This document shows, piece after piece, positions 15,330 through 23,681 of a stretch of DNA of 64,000 bases. The stretch is from positions 186,001-250,000 of the forward strand of contig NZ_WMEU01000003.1 of the NCBI RefSeq assembly GCF_009856295.1. Direction: 5' to 3'. The translations under genes and the position numbers were made by a program. The notes beneath the pieces are model-generated. The model had not been told where the DNA came from and searched no databases. It saw only the letters and a program-made list of their open reading frames with translations. The stretch's first letter is position 1. The number at the start of each line of letters is the position of its first letter. The DNA is from Pontibacillus yanchengensis. GTDB lineage: Bacteria > Bacillota > Bacilli > Bacillales > BH030062.

Positions 15330-16805
15330 ATGAACTTTTGTACGGAGTGTGGTCATCCTATGAAAGAGGATCAAATGTATTGTGAAGAGTGCGGGACTAA
15401 GAGAGAGGTTAATCCTAATCCTAAACAAAAAGAAATCATTCCAAATGCGCCTTATAGGGCTCAACGACCTAAGCAACCTATGTCCAAGCAAAACAAGTTT
15501 ATTCTAGCTACGTTAGGAATTGTTGCGGTTTTGTTAATAGGCACTCATTTTATTCTTACATCATTATTTGATCCCATGAAGACGATACAAGCCGTAGATA
15601 GGGCGCTCATAGACAATGACAGTGGTGCATTTTTTCAAGAGGTATCAGTAGACGAAGCAGCTTTATTAGATAAGCAACAGTACTTAACGTATGTAAAAGA
15701 ACTAGAGTGGGATCAACTTCGAGCTCAACTTGTAGAAGCTGTTGAAGCGGAAGAGGGGGATTTTTTTGATACACCCATAATGGACCCTAATGGAGGTGCT
15801 ATTTTTGTGGTGAAAAGGGAAGCGATTATTCCAGGTTTATATTTTACCTATAGCATTGAAGCCATACCGAATCAAATTGCATTATCCTCGAATTTCGACT
15901 CTACTTTTTCAATAGATGACAGATCCATAGATATACAGGCAGGTGACTATTATACAGACTTCCTTACAGCATATCCTGGAGAATACACAATCGTGGGTAC
16001 TGCGTCCAATCAATATGGAAAGTTTAATATGGAAGAAAGAATTACTGTAGAGGCCTCTCAAAATCAAAAATCCAAATATGAACTACATTTTCCTTCTCGT
16101 CGTTTTTACTTAGATACAAACGAGAGTAATGCGATCTTGTTTTTGAATGGGAAAAGTACGAACAAGAGGATAGCTGACTTTCAAGGAGAGTTAGGACCAT
16201 TACCGACGAATGGGCGTGCGGAAGTTTATGCTGAATGGACTTCTAGTAAGGGAGAGAAGGTTCAATCACAAGTGCTGAATTTGAATGAACACACTAGTGA
16301 TGCGCTTTATATTGACATTGTTAAGCCTAAAAAAGAAGAAGCCCAAACAGAGGTAGTGACTAAATCGAAAGAGGATGAAAAAGAAGAGGAATCCAATACA
16401 GAAACCAGCGAAACAGTTGAAACGTCCATAAGTGAACAGCAAGCTATTCAACATGTGCTTACCTTTCGAAATAATTACGAGACTGCGTTAAATACAAAAG
16501 ACTATAGTAAAATTGCCAATTTTTTATTAGACGGCGGATCTGCTTATGAGGAGTTATTTGCCTACATTAATGACATTAAAGGGGAGGAGTTCGTTTTTAA
16601 TTTTACAAGGAATCAAGTTACAAATAGTAAGATTGTTAATAAAAACACAGCGCTGATATCAACGGCTGAGAACTTCATTTTTACAAACAATCAAGGTCAG
16701 CAAATGGAATATGACAGATATAAAACCTACACAGTTATGTTGATAGAGGGTGTTTATAAGATAAAAACAATTGATATAAGTGATACAGAAACGAAAGATT
16801 TATAG
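15330..16805 (+). CDS. Zinc-ribbon membrane protein, TcaA/YvbJ-like
   Basis: 491 residues: an N-terminal zinc ribbon with two CxxC pairs (NFCTECG and YCEECG), a basic linker, one membrane span (about 56-76, FILATLGIVAVLLIGTHFIL) and a large outside part with beta domains, an acidic linker (KKEEAQTEVVTKSKEDEKEEE) and a C-terminal NTF2-like domain. This is the TcaA/YvbJ layout; TcaA affects teicoplanin sensitivity and wall teichoic acid in staphylococci. ATG 15330 is chosen over GTG 15327 by its 7-nt distance from GGAGGGAG. It precedes another zinc-ribbon membrane protein by 75 bp, probably in one operon. Confidence 0.8.
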   Translation: MNFCTECGHPMKEDQMYCEECGTKREVNPNPKQKEIIPNAPYRAQRPKQPMSKQNKFILATLGIVAVLLIGTHFILTSLFDPMKTIQAVDRALIDNDSGAFFQEVSVDEAALLDKQQYLTYVKELEWDQLRAQLVEAVEAEEGDFFDTPIMDPNGGAIFVVKREAIIPGLYFTYSIEAIPNQIALSSNFDSTFSIDDRSIDIQAGDYYTDFLTAYPGEYTIVGTASNQYGKFNMEERITVEASQNQKSKYELHFPSRRFYLDTNESNAILFLNGKSTNKRIADFQGELGPLPTNGRAEVYAEWTSSKGEKVQSQVLNLNEHTSDALYIDIVKPKKEEAQTEVVTKSKEDEKEEESNTETSETVETSISEQQAIQHVLTFRNNYETALNTKDYSKIANFLLDGGSAYEELFAYINDIKGEEFVFNFTRNQVTNSKIVNKNTALISTAENFIFTNNQGQQMEYDRYKTYTVMLIEGVYKIKTIDISDTETKDL

Positions 16806-16880
16806 TAATATCGAATTTCATGAAAGGAGGAGAGAGGTACATAAGCGAGATGGAAATATTTCATCCAGAGGGGGAGACAT

Positions 16881-17696
16881 ATGAATACATGTTCAAATTG
16901 TGGGATCACGTTAGAGGGTGGGAAGTTCTGTGGTAAATGCGGTACTCCTGTAGCGGAAGGTGTAACAGGAATCTCTGAAATTACGCAGGAAGCGAAGCCA
17001 GTCCTAGCGAATGATGGAGGGTATGTACAGGTTACACATGATCCTGCGAAGCCAAACGCTGTAAAAGAAGCAACGAGTCACTACTTTAATTTTATAAAAG
17101 ATATATGGACCCAACCGACCAAAGCAGCTCGTTCGGCAGACGAAAGCTTATTGATGAACGGTGTCATTTCTGTGGTTCTATATGCGCTAATGTTTCCGCT
17201 TATTTTGTACGTAGGAATGAGAAGTGTTCTTGGGACAATGGGCGTATTAGGAGAATTTGCAGGCGCAGCTGTACCCTTAGGAAAAATGTTTCTTCAGCCG
17301 TTTCTATATTTCACTCTGTTCCTCGCAATAGTTAGTGTTATCATGTTTGGACTTATAAAACTAAGCAATTCCAACATAACCTATAAAAAAGTCGTTACGC
17401 TATTTGGAATCTATCTCATTGCTCCCGCTATTATATTAGTTCTATCTCTCCTTTCCTTGCTAGTTAACATCTATTCGTTATTCACTATATTCTTGATACT
17501 TGGTTTTCTTGGATTGTTTGCATCTATTGCGTTCAGTTTCCAAACACTCAACCGTGACTATACAGGTGGATTAGATCCTCAGTACAGTACCTTTTTAACT
17601 TATATTGGAATAGGAATTGTGATATGGCTTTTCGCTGAAAGTCAATTTATTTCAAATCTTCGGCAGTTCTATGAAGAGATGAATTATTTAATGTGA
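16881..17696 (+). CDS. Zinc-ribbon multi-pass membrane protein
   Basis: 271 residues. Two CxxC pairs at the N-terminus (NTCSNCG and KFCGKCG) form a zinc ribbon; after a linker come five hydrophobic segments from about residue 92 to the C-terminus, with a Yip1-like appearance. Cytoplasmic ribbon and membrane body suggest a sensor or adaptor, but no function is known to me. Ribosome site GAGGGGGAG lies before ATG 16881. It follows the YvbJ-like gene and ends at a strong terminator, so the pair likely forms one transcript. Confidence 0.75.
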   Translation: MNTCSNCGITLEGGKFCGKCGTPVAEGVTGISEITQEAKPVLANDGGYVQVTHDPAKPNAVKEATSHYFNFIKDIWTQPTKAARSADESLLMNGVISVVLYALMFPLILYVGMRSVLGTMGVLGEFAGAAVPLGKMFLQPFLYFTLFLAIVSVIMFGLIKLSNSNITYKKVVTLFGIYLIAPAIILVLSLLSLLVNIYSLFTIFLILGFLGLFASIAFSFQTLNRDYTGGLDPQYSTFLTYIGIGIVIWLFAESQFISNLRQFYEEMNYLM

Positions 17697-17711
17697 CATC
17701 CTATTAGAAAA

Positions 17712-17743
17712 AATCACTTCTCCATATGGGGGAGTGATTTTTT
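17712..17743 (+). terminator. Terminator of the zinc-ribbon gene pair
   Basis: AATCACTTCTCC and GGGGGAGTGATT (17712-17723, 17728-17739), loop ATAT, then TTTT; A-run on the left side makes it potentially bidirectional. Confidence 0.9.
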
Positions 17744-17787
17744 ATCGTATAGCGAGCTATAAAAATGTTGGCTCGTGTAAAATGGAC

Positions 17788-17870
17788 CACGTCCAGCTCC
17801 AGAGCCCACCGACTAGTATGTTTCCGTCGTCTCCGTACGATAAGTTAACATCGAATCGATTGCGCTTTTG
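17788..17870. repeat. Dispersed GTCCAGCTCC...TGCGCTTTTG element, fragment
   Basis: Contains ACGTCCAGCTCCAG, CGTACGATAAGTTAACATCG and TTGCGCTTTTG in the same order as the longer elements at 54391-54540, 54662-54811 and 63381-63588. Non-coding on both strands. Confidence 0.7.
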
Positions 17871-17931
17871 TTCTTTAGGAATGAAACGGATTACGGATGA
17901 AATCGTATAACTATTAAAGGAGAGATGCGTG

Positions 17932-18234
17932 ATGCTTAAATACCTAGGTATCGGCTCGGTTATTACATTAGTAGGTTTGATCCACGGTTTCTACACAAAA
18001 GATTGGGAAATGGCGCTGACCATCATTGGTGTAGGTGGTGTCGGGCCTTTACTAGGCGTAGCGTTACTGACTGGAATTTTTGTGAGCGGCGACCAGTATC
18101 GGTTTAATAAAAAAGTGGAGATGGAAGAGGATAAGGAGAAAAAAGACTCTTGGATTACGAGGTTGTTGATGATTAGTGCGCCGAATATTGGGTTATTGAT
18201 TGTGCTGTTTGTCGTTAGTTATGTAGCTGGGTAA
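17932..18234 (+). CDS. DUF5316 membrane protein
   Basis: 100 residues with three hydrophobic segments and the segment LTGIFVSGDQYRFNKKVEMEED, which is the FVSGD signature of DUF5316 proteins in Bacillaceae. Function unknown. ATG 17932 lies 6 nt after AAAGGAGAG. The next small membrane gene begins 15 bp after its stop, so they are probably co-transcribed. Confidence 0.75.
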   Translation: MLKYLGIGSVITLVGLIHGFYTKDWEMALTIIGVGGVGPLLGVALLTGIFVSGDQYRFNKKVEMEEDKEKKDSWITRLLMISAPNIGLLIVLFVVSYVAG

Positions 18235-18249
18235 GAAAGGAGGGGAACG

Positions 18250-18426
18250 ATGGCATTTATTCCTTTACCTATATTTTGCATCATTTTTGGTGTTATTGGG
18301 GTATTCGTAAATTTGAAAAATGTCATGAACGGTAATGTTAGCGAAGCATTTGTGGGAATATTTTTAGGCGTTATTGCTGGTGTGTTGATCGATATTTTCT
18401 TCCTATTGTTAAATCGATTGAAATAA
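18250..18426 (+). CDS. Small membrane protein (58 aa)
   Basis: ATG 18250 after AAAGGAGGGG; 58 residues, nearly all in two hydrophobic segments (IPLPIFCIIFGVIGVFV and VGIFLGVIAGVLIDIFFLLL) joined by NLKNVMNGNVSEA. It follows the DUF5316 gene by 15 bp, so the two likely make one transcript. No family recognised. Too short for common ORF cut-offs but its ribosome site is excellent. Confidence 0.75.
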   Translation: MAFIPLPIFCIIFGVIGVFVNLKNVMNGNVSEAFVGIFLGVIAGVLIDIFFLLLNRLK

Positions 18427-18427
18427 T

Positions 18428-18458
18428 AAAAAGGTCCACTAACTAGAGTGAACCCTTT
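18428..18458. terminator. Candidate bidirectional terminator between converging genes
   Basis: AAAAAGGTCCACT pairs imperfectly with AGTGAACCCTTTT around a short loop, between the stops of two converging genes. Confidence 0.45.
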
Positions 18459-18468
18459 TCGCGTCGCT

Positions 18469-19044
18469 TTAGAAGCCTTCCATTGCTTGATCCTTCAACT
18501 CTTGCTTCCATCGCTCCTTCATTTGCTCGTAGTTTTCTTTCACCTCAGAAGCGGCGTCTTTGCTGTGGCCATTTTCGGCTAATTTCGATTGCATGGAGCT
18601 ATAGATAGTCTTGAAGGCGCTATCCATATTAGATTCTAAGCGGTCTGCGGCTTCCTTATATTTTTGATAAAAGTACGAGTAGGAGACATCCTCTCCGTTG
18701 TTTTTCTTCCTTTGATATTCTGCCAAGGCGTGTTTAGCTAGTTCATCTATTTTTGATTGGGCTTGTTGTTCCAATTTATTGATAGCTGGTTGATGATTTT
18801 GCTTGATTTCATTTACAGTTAGATTGTCGTCTGATGATGTGTTTTTGTCTGAAGGGGATTCCGATTGTTGCTCGTTGTTAGACTTCGTTTGTTGTTCTGA
18901 CATCTCTACCTGGAACTCAGAATCGACAATCTCGTCCACTTGCTGATCGGCTGTATCGTAATCCTTTATGAAGAACAGGTATGCCACCCATCCAGCTCCA
19001 ATCAGAACAATACTAAAGAAGATAATGCCAATCCATTTCCGCAT
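18469..19044 (-). CDS. Membrane-anchored hydrophilic protein, function unknown
   Basis: 191 residues: N-terminal membrane anchor (about 4-25, WIGIIFFSIVLIGAGWVAYLF), an acidic and Gln/Ser-rich linker (about 35-75), and a helical, probably coiled-coil outer domain (INKLEQQAQSKIDELAKHAL onwards to KERWKQELKDQAMEGF). No family recognised. Single gene on the minus strand; its upstream gap carries palindromes at 19062-19130. Confidence 0.65.
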   Translation of the reverse strand: MRKWIGIIFFSIVLIGAGWVAYLFFIKDYDTADQQVDEIVDSEFQVEMSEQQTKSNNEQQSESPSDKNTSSDDNLTVNEIKQNHQPAINKLEQQAQSKIDELAKHALAEYQRKKNNGEDVSYSYFYQKYKEAADRLESNMDSAFKTIYSSMQSKLAENGHSKDAASEVKENYEQMKERWKQELKDQAMEGF

Positions 19045-19061
19045 AAATGTTCACTCCTGAA

Positions 19062-19130
19062 TGAGACGAGGAGACAGGTTCCTCATCTCATTTATTGCTT
19101 TTGGGATGAGGAACCTGTCCCTCCGTCCCA
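19062..19130. repeat. Dispersed palindrome pair
   Basis: GAGACGAGGAGACAGGTTCC then CTCATCTCA, followed after 12 nt by TGGGATGAGGAACCTGTCCC then TCCGTCCCA, two units of the GGGACAGGTCCCTC family in opposite sense. Confidence 0.75.
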
Positions 19131-19188
19131 TCGCTTTTAGATGAATTATAGCATGTATAGAATGAAAGTTAATAGCGCAAAGGTCTCT

Positions 19189-19256
19189 TCTCGGTGCCAG
19201 ACCCTCAGCACGTTACGGCGTCACCGCACTATCACAATGGGGGTCTGACACCGAGA
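19189..19256. repeat. Inverted repeat of a second family (GGTGCCAGACCC)
   Basis: TCTCGGTGCCAGACCC (19189-19204) and GGGTCTGACACCGAGA (19241-19256) are complementary save one position and enclose 36 nt. Relics with GGTGCCAGACC or GGTGCCAG occur at 20832 and 22560, and a related GGTGCCTGCCCCC stem at 63308 acts as a terminator. Confidence 0.75.
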
Positions 19257-19355
19257 AAGGAGTAATACCCGACAACTACTGGAATACTAAGTGCTAATGA
19301 CGGGTAAGTACCTACATACCATAAAAAAAGTGCCATACAAAAAGGAGCGTTACAT

Positions 19356-20831
19356 ATGAAAAAACTAGTACACAAAGCCAGGTGGGTTTTACTGCTAGGA
19401 ATGCTTTTACCTATACTCCAGCCTGGTTCAGCAGAGGCTGCTTTTGGTCCTGATGAATGGCTGGAATACAGGTTAAATGATGCGAATAATCCAGTGCATC
19501 AGTCTGAGGGTGAAACGCCATTAGAGAGCAAGAAGTTCGATACTAATGATCAAATCCGTTCCACGCCCGTTGTGGTGGGTAATCGTATTTTTATTGGGAA
19601 TCATAATACCGGAGATTTGTACGCGTATAACATCAAAACAGGGGAGCAGTTGTGGACAAATCAGGCACCGAATTGGGTGCACTCGGAGATGATTTTCCAT
19701 GACGGCAGTTTGTTTGTTGGGTTCGGAAATCGATTTTTTCAGGAGAATGGATTACGCGGAACGAAAGAAAGCGGTGTAATGGCGCTCGATGCAGATACAG
19801 GTGAGACGCTGTGGACTGCGAAGACAGAAGGCGAGGTCATGCCAACACCTGCCTATCATGATGGTTTTGTCTACGCGGCGACTGGGGACCGTCATTTGTA
19901 CAAGCTGAATCCTGAATCAGGTGAAGTGAACGAAAAAATTGAAATCGGCTCCACGTTTAGTATGTCGTCCCCGAATATCTCAGATGGTAACTTATTTGTA
20001 GGTGGAGGAGCACCGAAGCCATATACATTCTATTCTGTGGACTTGGAAACAGATGAGATTGCATGGAAAACGGAAATTCCAGAAGTATTTGCTGGACTGG
20101 ACGATGTCCCGCCTGCCATGGATGAAAACATCGTCGTTACAACAGCGCTTGAGAAAAAGACACTTTCCTTTAAAGAAGCGTATCAACAGGAAGGTTTCTT
20201 CCAAATGTATCAAGAGATGACCAAGTGGCTATTGAATATAGAAAGTCGCATAAAAAAGCCTGATCATATGATGTATGCCATGGATAAGGAAAGTGGCGAA
20301 ATCCTATGGGAAAGCAGCCTTGGCATTGGAGATATGGTCTCGAATAATAAATCAGGTGCTCCGATGATTTACGATGGTAAGATTTTTGTAGGCAGTCCGA
20401 TTACGAAGACGTTTTATGCTTATGATTTGAAAACGGGAGAGCAGCTATGGAATTTCCCTAATGCAGTAATGAAAGCTCCTCCTGTTGCGGCAGATGACGT
20501 TGTGTATTTTACGAATAAAAAAGGATTTGTGCACGCCCTTGATACAGAGACAGGCGAGGAGATTGGACGCAAGCTTCTTGGTGGAAAACTAGCCCCATCT
20601 GGCCCGATTATCATGAACGATACGCTAATAGTCGGTAGCCAGGATAGCAATGTATATGCCCTACCGACAGAAGAAATTCGCAATGCATCTGATGAATACG
20701 ATGAAAAACTAGCAGCAGCAACAGACAGTAAAGGTGGCTATGTCTTTTTCGCTTATGTGCTGCCATTAGTGGTTCTAGGTATTGTGGTCGCAGCAGTAAT
20801 TGCTGTCGTTAGAAGACGAAACAAACACTAG
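19356..20831 (+). CDS. Secreted PQQ-type beta-propeller protein with C-terminal membrane anchor
   Basis: 491 residues: signal peptide (to about 29, ...GSAEAA), then repeats of the PQQ/BamB propeller type with the tell-tale LYAYNIKTGEQLWTN, VMALDADTGETLWTA, MYAMDKESGEILWES, FYAYDLKTGEQLWNF and VHALDTETGEEIG blades, and a C-terminal span (about 465-485) followed by RRRNKH. Such propellers bind partners or ligands; the residues for PQQ-dependent dehydrogenase chemistry are not evident. AAAGGAGCG precedes ATG 19356. A single-gene transcript. Likely a surface scaffold or sensor. Confidence 0.78.
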   Translation: MKKLVHKARWVLLLGMLLPILQPGSAEAAFGPDEWLEYRLNDANNPVHQSEGETPLESKKFDTNDQIRSTPVVVGNRIFIGNHNTGDLYAYNIKTGEQLWTNQAPNWVHSEMIFHDGSLFVGFGNRFFQENGLRGTKESGVMALDADTGETLWTAKTEGEVMPTPAYHDGFVYAATGDRHLYKLNPESGEVNEKIEIGSTFSMSSPNISDGNLFVGGGAPKPYTFYSVDLETDEIAWKTEIPEVFAGLDDVPPAMDENIVVTTALEKKTLSFKEAYQQEGFFQMYQEMTKWLLNIESRIKKPDHMMYAMDKESGEILWESSLGIGDMVSNNKSGAPMIYDGKIFVGSPITKTFYAYDLKTGEQLWNFPNAVMKAPPVAADDVVYFTNKKGFVHALDTETGEEIGRKLLGGKLAPSGPIIMNDTLIVGSQDSNVYALPTEEIRNASDEYDEKLAAATDSKGGYVFFAYVLPLVVLGIVVAAVIAVVRRRNKH

Positions 20832-20879
20832 CGGTGCCAGCCCAGCGCTGTAGTAGTGTGGTAAAGTGCGAATGCTAGA

Positions 20880-20921
20880 AAAGGGAACGAGGCCGAAATG
20901 GTCTTGTTCCCTTTTTCTTTT
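20880..20921 (+). terminator. Terminator of the propeller gene
   Basis: AAAGGGAACGAGGCC and GGTCTTGTTCCCTTT (20880-20894, 20900-20914) followed by T-rich sequence. Confidence 0.9.
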
Positions 20922-21029
20922 TTAATGAAGGATGGCGTGCTCCACTCAACACCCATATAAACCAAAAACTGTTAAATCACTTTAAATAACCTATCAAAAA
21001 AGATACTATTAAGAAAAAGGAGGAATTAA

Positions 21030-22533
21030 ATGAAAAAATTTTGTTTATCTATGATGTTAACCTTTATTCTTAGCTTTGTTGGCCTGCAGAGTACTGTTTT
21101 GGCTGAATCAAACTCAAACGAAAACATTGCCACCGATAAGATGTGGGCGATTACATTCAACACAACTATGTCACTTGAGTCTGCGAAAGAAGAAATTAAT
21201 GTACATAATCATGATGGAGCGGTTATCTCTACTACAATCTCTTATGGAGCTAATGAAAAACAAATTCTTGTGCACCCTCCTAAGGAAAACTATGCTCCAA
21301 ACACCACCTATACCCTTACTGTTCATGATGAAATAGTGAGTAAAAGCGGTGTGAAAGCCTCATACAATGAACTTCACTACCCAAAAGGAAGGGTGGGGAG
21401 ATTATCACTCCATAAAAGAGATGCAAATGAAGGATCCAAAAGGGGAAGCCTACACAGTACATTTGCTAGCTGATGAACAACCACCAGCTATCTCTTCTTC
21501 AACTATGTGGTTTGATAATCCATACAAGGCTGAATTCAAGCTTGCAATTGAAAATGATGCTTCTAAAAAAATAGTATCTACTCCAATCGCAGGATCAGAA
21601 GAGACCACTTTCTATCAAAATGAAGCGGTTGCTTTAGATGATTTGGTTAGGAAAATAAACGACAACGTATTTGTGATCTCTCAGATGGCTTACTCCTCTT
21701 CAACAGAAGATTATTTTTATGCTGTTCAAGATGGAGGAATAGAGCTAATAACCTTTTCATTCGCAGATGGAGAAACGTCCTCTAACATAATTAACACATT
21801 TAAAAAGTTTGATTATCTAAATGACACCACCTATCAACAAGCTTTTTATAACAATGCATTTGGTTTAACCCTTCATACGCAATACACATTCAATCATGAA
21901 GACGTAGTATTTACCCAACAGCAAGGACTGGATGAAAAAGCATTCCAGAAAAAAGCGGAGGATATAGTCAATTCCGTACATGAAATCTTTTATGATGACC
22001 TTATTAGTACTGTTGGCAGTTCCGAAGAGCGCGATTTCTCTAGAATAAAAGATGATTTACGCCCGCTTGTTACACAGGATCATTTGGAAAAAATAGAGGA
22101 TGCTTATTATGATGTCTGCATAGAGTGTGAGGCATGGTACATGAATGTCGATTGGTCTTGGGATATTCACATGAACACCTTAGAGAATACACCAAACCAA
22201 ATGACAGCAGAGACCGTAGAGTTAGAAGGCATAATGGCTTCAGGTGGATACGATGTAGTTTCACTTAACAAGGAAAACGGAAACTGGAAGCTCGCTCATT
22301 TTTCAGGAAGTCTATTTGATAGTAATCGTCACTTAAATTTATCAAAAGACCAAGCCAAGCAAATTGCCCTAGAATTAAATACAGTTAACAGTGTCAGTTA
22401 CTTAGGGAAAAACACAGAGCAAAATACAGACCATAATGGAGATACTTATACAACCACTATCTATCGTTTCTCTGTTAATGATGGAGAAGGGACAATGACA
22501 GTAGACGCTTCCACAGGCTCCGCTTTCTATTAG
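21030..22533 (+). pseudogene. Secreted Ig-like-domain protein, disrupted by a frameshift
   Basis: Two overlapping frames make one protein. Frame 1 (21030-21473) begins with AAGGAGG and a signal peptide (MKKFCLSMMLTFILSFVGLQ) and runs through an Ig-like domain (WAITFNTTMSLESAKEEI ... NYAPNTTYTLTVHDE). It should end in a strand like MNFTT, and this is found in frame 2 at ATG 21367 (MNFTTQKEGWGDYHSI), which has no ribosome site. The shift lies near 21355-21366. The second part (to 22533) has a domain of unknown type and a C-terminal PepSY-like segment (KDQAKQIALEL ... YRFSVNDGEGTMTVDASTG). One extra base explains the break; a sequencing error is possible. Confidence 0.65.
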
Positions 22534-22652
22534 ATTGCGGTGCCCGCGGCTATTATTGGTGCCAGACCGCCACTCCGGTAGAGCGCTAAAGCGGTATGCA
22601 TCGATACAGCATGTTATACTATCCATAAACACCCTTAGCTGGAGTGATACTC

Positions 22653-22814
22653 ATGCTAGAGAAACTAAAACAGTTGTTTACACCGAAGCAGTGCGCTATC
22701 TGCAAGCAAAAACCGCAAGAACCGCGCCCCTACTACAACGACCAGGGCGAGAAGGTGCTCGTTTGCCAGAAATGTGTGCCTTATGCGGAAAGGCGAGCGA
22801 TGCGACGGGTATAA
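22653..22814 (+). CDS. Small zinc-ribbon-like protein (53 aa)
   Basis: ATG 22653 after GGAGTGA; 53 residues with QCAICKQK and LVCQKCVPYAERRAMRR, two CxxC pairs 19 residues apart, enough to bind one zinc, and a basic C-terminus. Probably cytoplasmic, perhaps nucleic-acid- or protein-binding; I do not know the family. A relic of the GGTGCCAGACC repeat precedes it. Not reported by length-based ORF calls. Confidence 0.7.
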   Translation: MLEKLKQLFTPKQCAICKQKPQEPRPYYNDQGEKVLVCQKCVPYAERRAMRRV

Positions 22815-22829
22815 TGTAACCATTCCAAA

Positions 22830-22876
22830 CAAAAAACCTTATTGCCTCAGGATTACCTCTTGAGTGCAATAAGGTT
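22830..22876 (-). terminator. Terminator of micro-ORF cassette A
   Basis: AACCTTATTGC and GCAATAAGGTT (22835-22845, 22866-22876) followed, on the minus strand, by TTTTTT. The loop has an inner CTCA/TGAG pairing. Confidence 0.9.
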
Positions 22877-22918
22877 AATTTATTGTAGTATTCAATTGTT
22901 TCTCCCCCTACAAATCGG

Positions 22919-22978
22919 TTATCTACCTGGTTTACGTTGGTCAATCATATCACGAATTTCAGCTTCTGTTAGGATCAT
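22919..22978 (-). CDS. Microprotein MILTEAEIRDMIDQRKPGR (cassette A, third)
   Basis: 19 codons from ATG 22978 with GGGGGAGG upstream. The partner in cassette B (23491-23550) reads MILTEAEIRDMIDQRKPRR; of six codons that differ, five are synonymous. The peptide is amphipathic and ends in a basic RKPxR motif like the other five. No family known to me; function unknown. Confidence 0.7.
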   Translation of the reverse strand: MILTEAEIRDMIDQRKPGR

Positions 22979-23055
22979 TGGTTTTTCCTCCCCCTGTTTT
23001 CCATCTACGAATATCAACCGTTAGCGCGAAACGAATCGTACTACATCCAAACCAT

Positions 23056-23115
23056 CTATCTAGGTCGGCGTTCTTCCATGATGTGTTCTAGCTCGAAGTC
23101 GTTATAGTTATACAT
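23056..23115 (-). CDS. Microprotein MYNYNDFELEHIMEERRPR (cassette A, second)
   Basis: 19 codons from ATG 23115 after AAAGGAGGTGATGGT. The partner in cassette B (23580-23633) is MFNDFELEHLIEERRPR. At least eight shared residues use different synonymous codons (Asp, Phe, Glu, Leu, His, Arg, Arg, Pro), direct evidence for selection on the peptide. Acidic first half, basic RRPR end. Function unknown. Confidence 0.75.
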   Translation of the reverse strand: MYNYNDFELEHIMEERRPR

Positions 23116-23144
23116 ACCATCACCTCCTTTTCTGTTTATATCGT

Positions 23145-23198
23145 TTATCTTGGTCTGCGTTGTTCCATTTCATACGCTACTTCAAATTCGTTAAACAT
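23145..23198 (-). CDS. Microprotein MFNEFEVAYEMEQRRPR (cassette A, first)
   Basis: 17 codons from ATG 23198 with AGGGGG at 8-nt distance. The partner in cassette B (23682-23735) is MFNEFEVAYEMEQRKPK, with only conservative Arg/Lys changes. It also resembles the second micro-ORF (NDFELEHxxEERRPR), so the three may be ancient duplicates. No secretion signal; probably cytoplasmic. Confidence 0.72.
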   Translation of the reverse strand: MFNEFEVAYEMEQRRPR

Positions 23199-23312
23199 GC
23201 TGTCATCCCCCTTTTGGTGGTGAGTTGTTGTTGTGTTTCTTTCTCTCTTTCTATCTTAAGTATAGGTGGTGGAGCATTTTTCCATAACGGCAGCGAGCAT
23301 GAACTTTTCCCG

Positions 23313-23322
23313 GTCTATAGAC
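23313..23322. promoter_or_regulatory. Palindrome upstream of cassette A
   Basis: GTCTATAGAC, a perfect 10-bp palindrome, inside the 90-bp block that is almost identical before both cassettes (second copy at 23842-23851). A TATACT hexamer lies about 50 bp nearer the genes (23264-23259 on the minus strand) but its -35 is poor. Operator role is a guess. Confidence 0.4.
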
Positions 23323-23388
23323 GGAGAAGGCTCTCAGACTGCCACAGCGCCCCTACGTTATGATGGGGGAACGAGTCTTTTTAATGAA

Positions 23389-23435
23389 CAAAAAACCTTA
23401 TTGCCTCAGGATTTCATCTTGAGTGCAATAAGGTT
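23389..23435 (-). terminator. Terminator of micro-ORF cassette B
   Basis: The same AACCTTATTGC stem (23394-23404, 23425-23435) and T-run as in cassette A. Confidence 0.9.
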
Positions 23436-23490
23436 AATTTACTGTATTCTTATTCAATTGTTTCTCCCCCTACAAATCGCTAGTTTCTCT

Positions 23491-23550
23491 CTATCTTCTT
23501 GGTTTCCGCTGGTCAATCATATCGCGAATTTCAGCTTCTGTGAGAATCAT
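23491..23550 (-). CDS. Microprotein MILTEAEIRDMIDQRKPRR (cassette B, third)
   Basis: 19 codons from ATG 23550 after AAAAAGGAGGAG, one of the best ribosome sites in the window. Differs from its cassette A partner by one residue (Gly to Arg) while five other codons differ only synonymously. Function unknown. Confidence 0.75.
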   Translation of the reverse strand: MILTEAEIRDMIDQRKPRR

Positions 23551-23579
23551 GGGTTTCTCCTCCTTTTTATGGATAATAG

Positions 23580-23633
23580 TTATCTTGGGCGACGTTCTTC
23601 GATTAGATGTTCTAATTCAAAATCATTAAACAT
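23580..23633 (-). CDS. Microprotein MFNDFELEHLIEERRPR (cassette B, second)
   Basis: 17 codons from ATG 23633 after AGAAGGAGG. Shares NDFELEH and EERRPR with its cassette A partner through different codons. The start region resembles the first micro-ORF (MFNEFE). Function unknown. Confidence 0.75.
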   Translation of the reverse strand: MFNDFELEHLIEERRPR

Positions 23634-23681
23634 AGGGTTTGCCTCCTTCTATGATGTGATTATCGTAAGTGAATCAATTTA

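Larger units (their letters stand above)
22828..23343 (-). repeat. Micro-ORF cassette A of a tandem duplication
   Basis: Direct repeat partner of 23387-23872. Read on the minus strand: conserved upstream block (with the palindrome GTCTATAGAC at 23313-23322), three micro-ORFs each with its own ribosome site, and an intrinsic terminator. The copies are diverged by many base changes, mostly at third codon positions within the micro-ORFs, so the duplication is not recent and the peptides have been kept. Confidence 0.85.
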
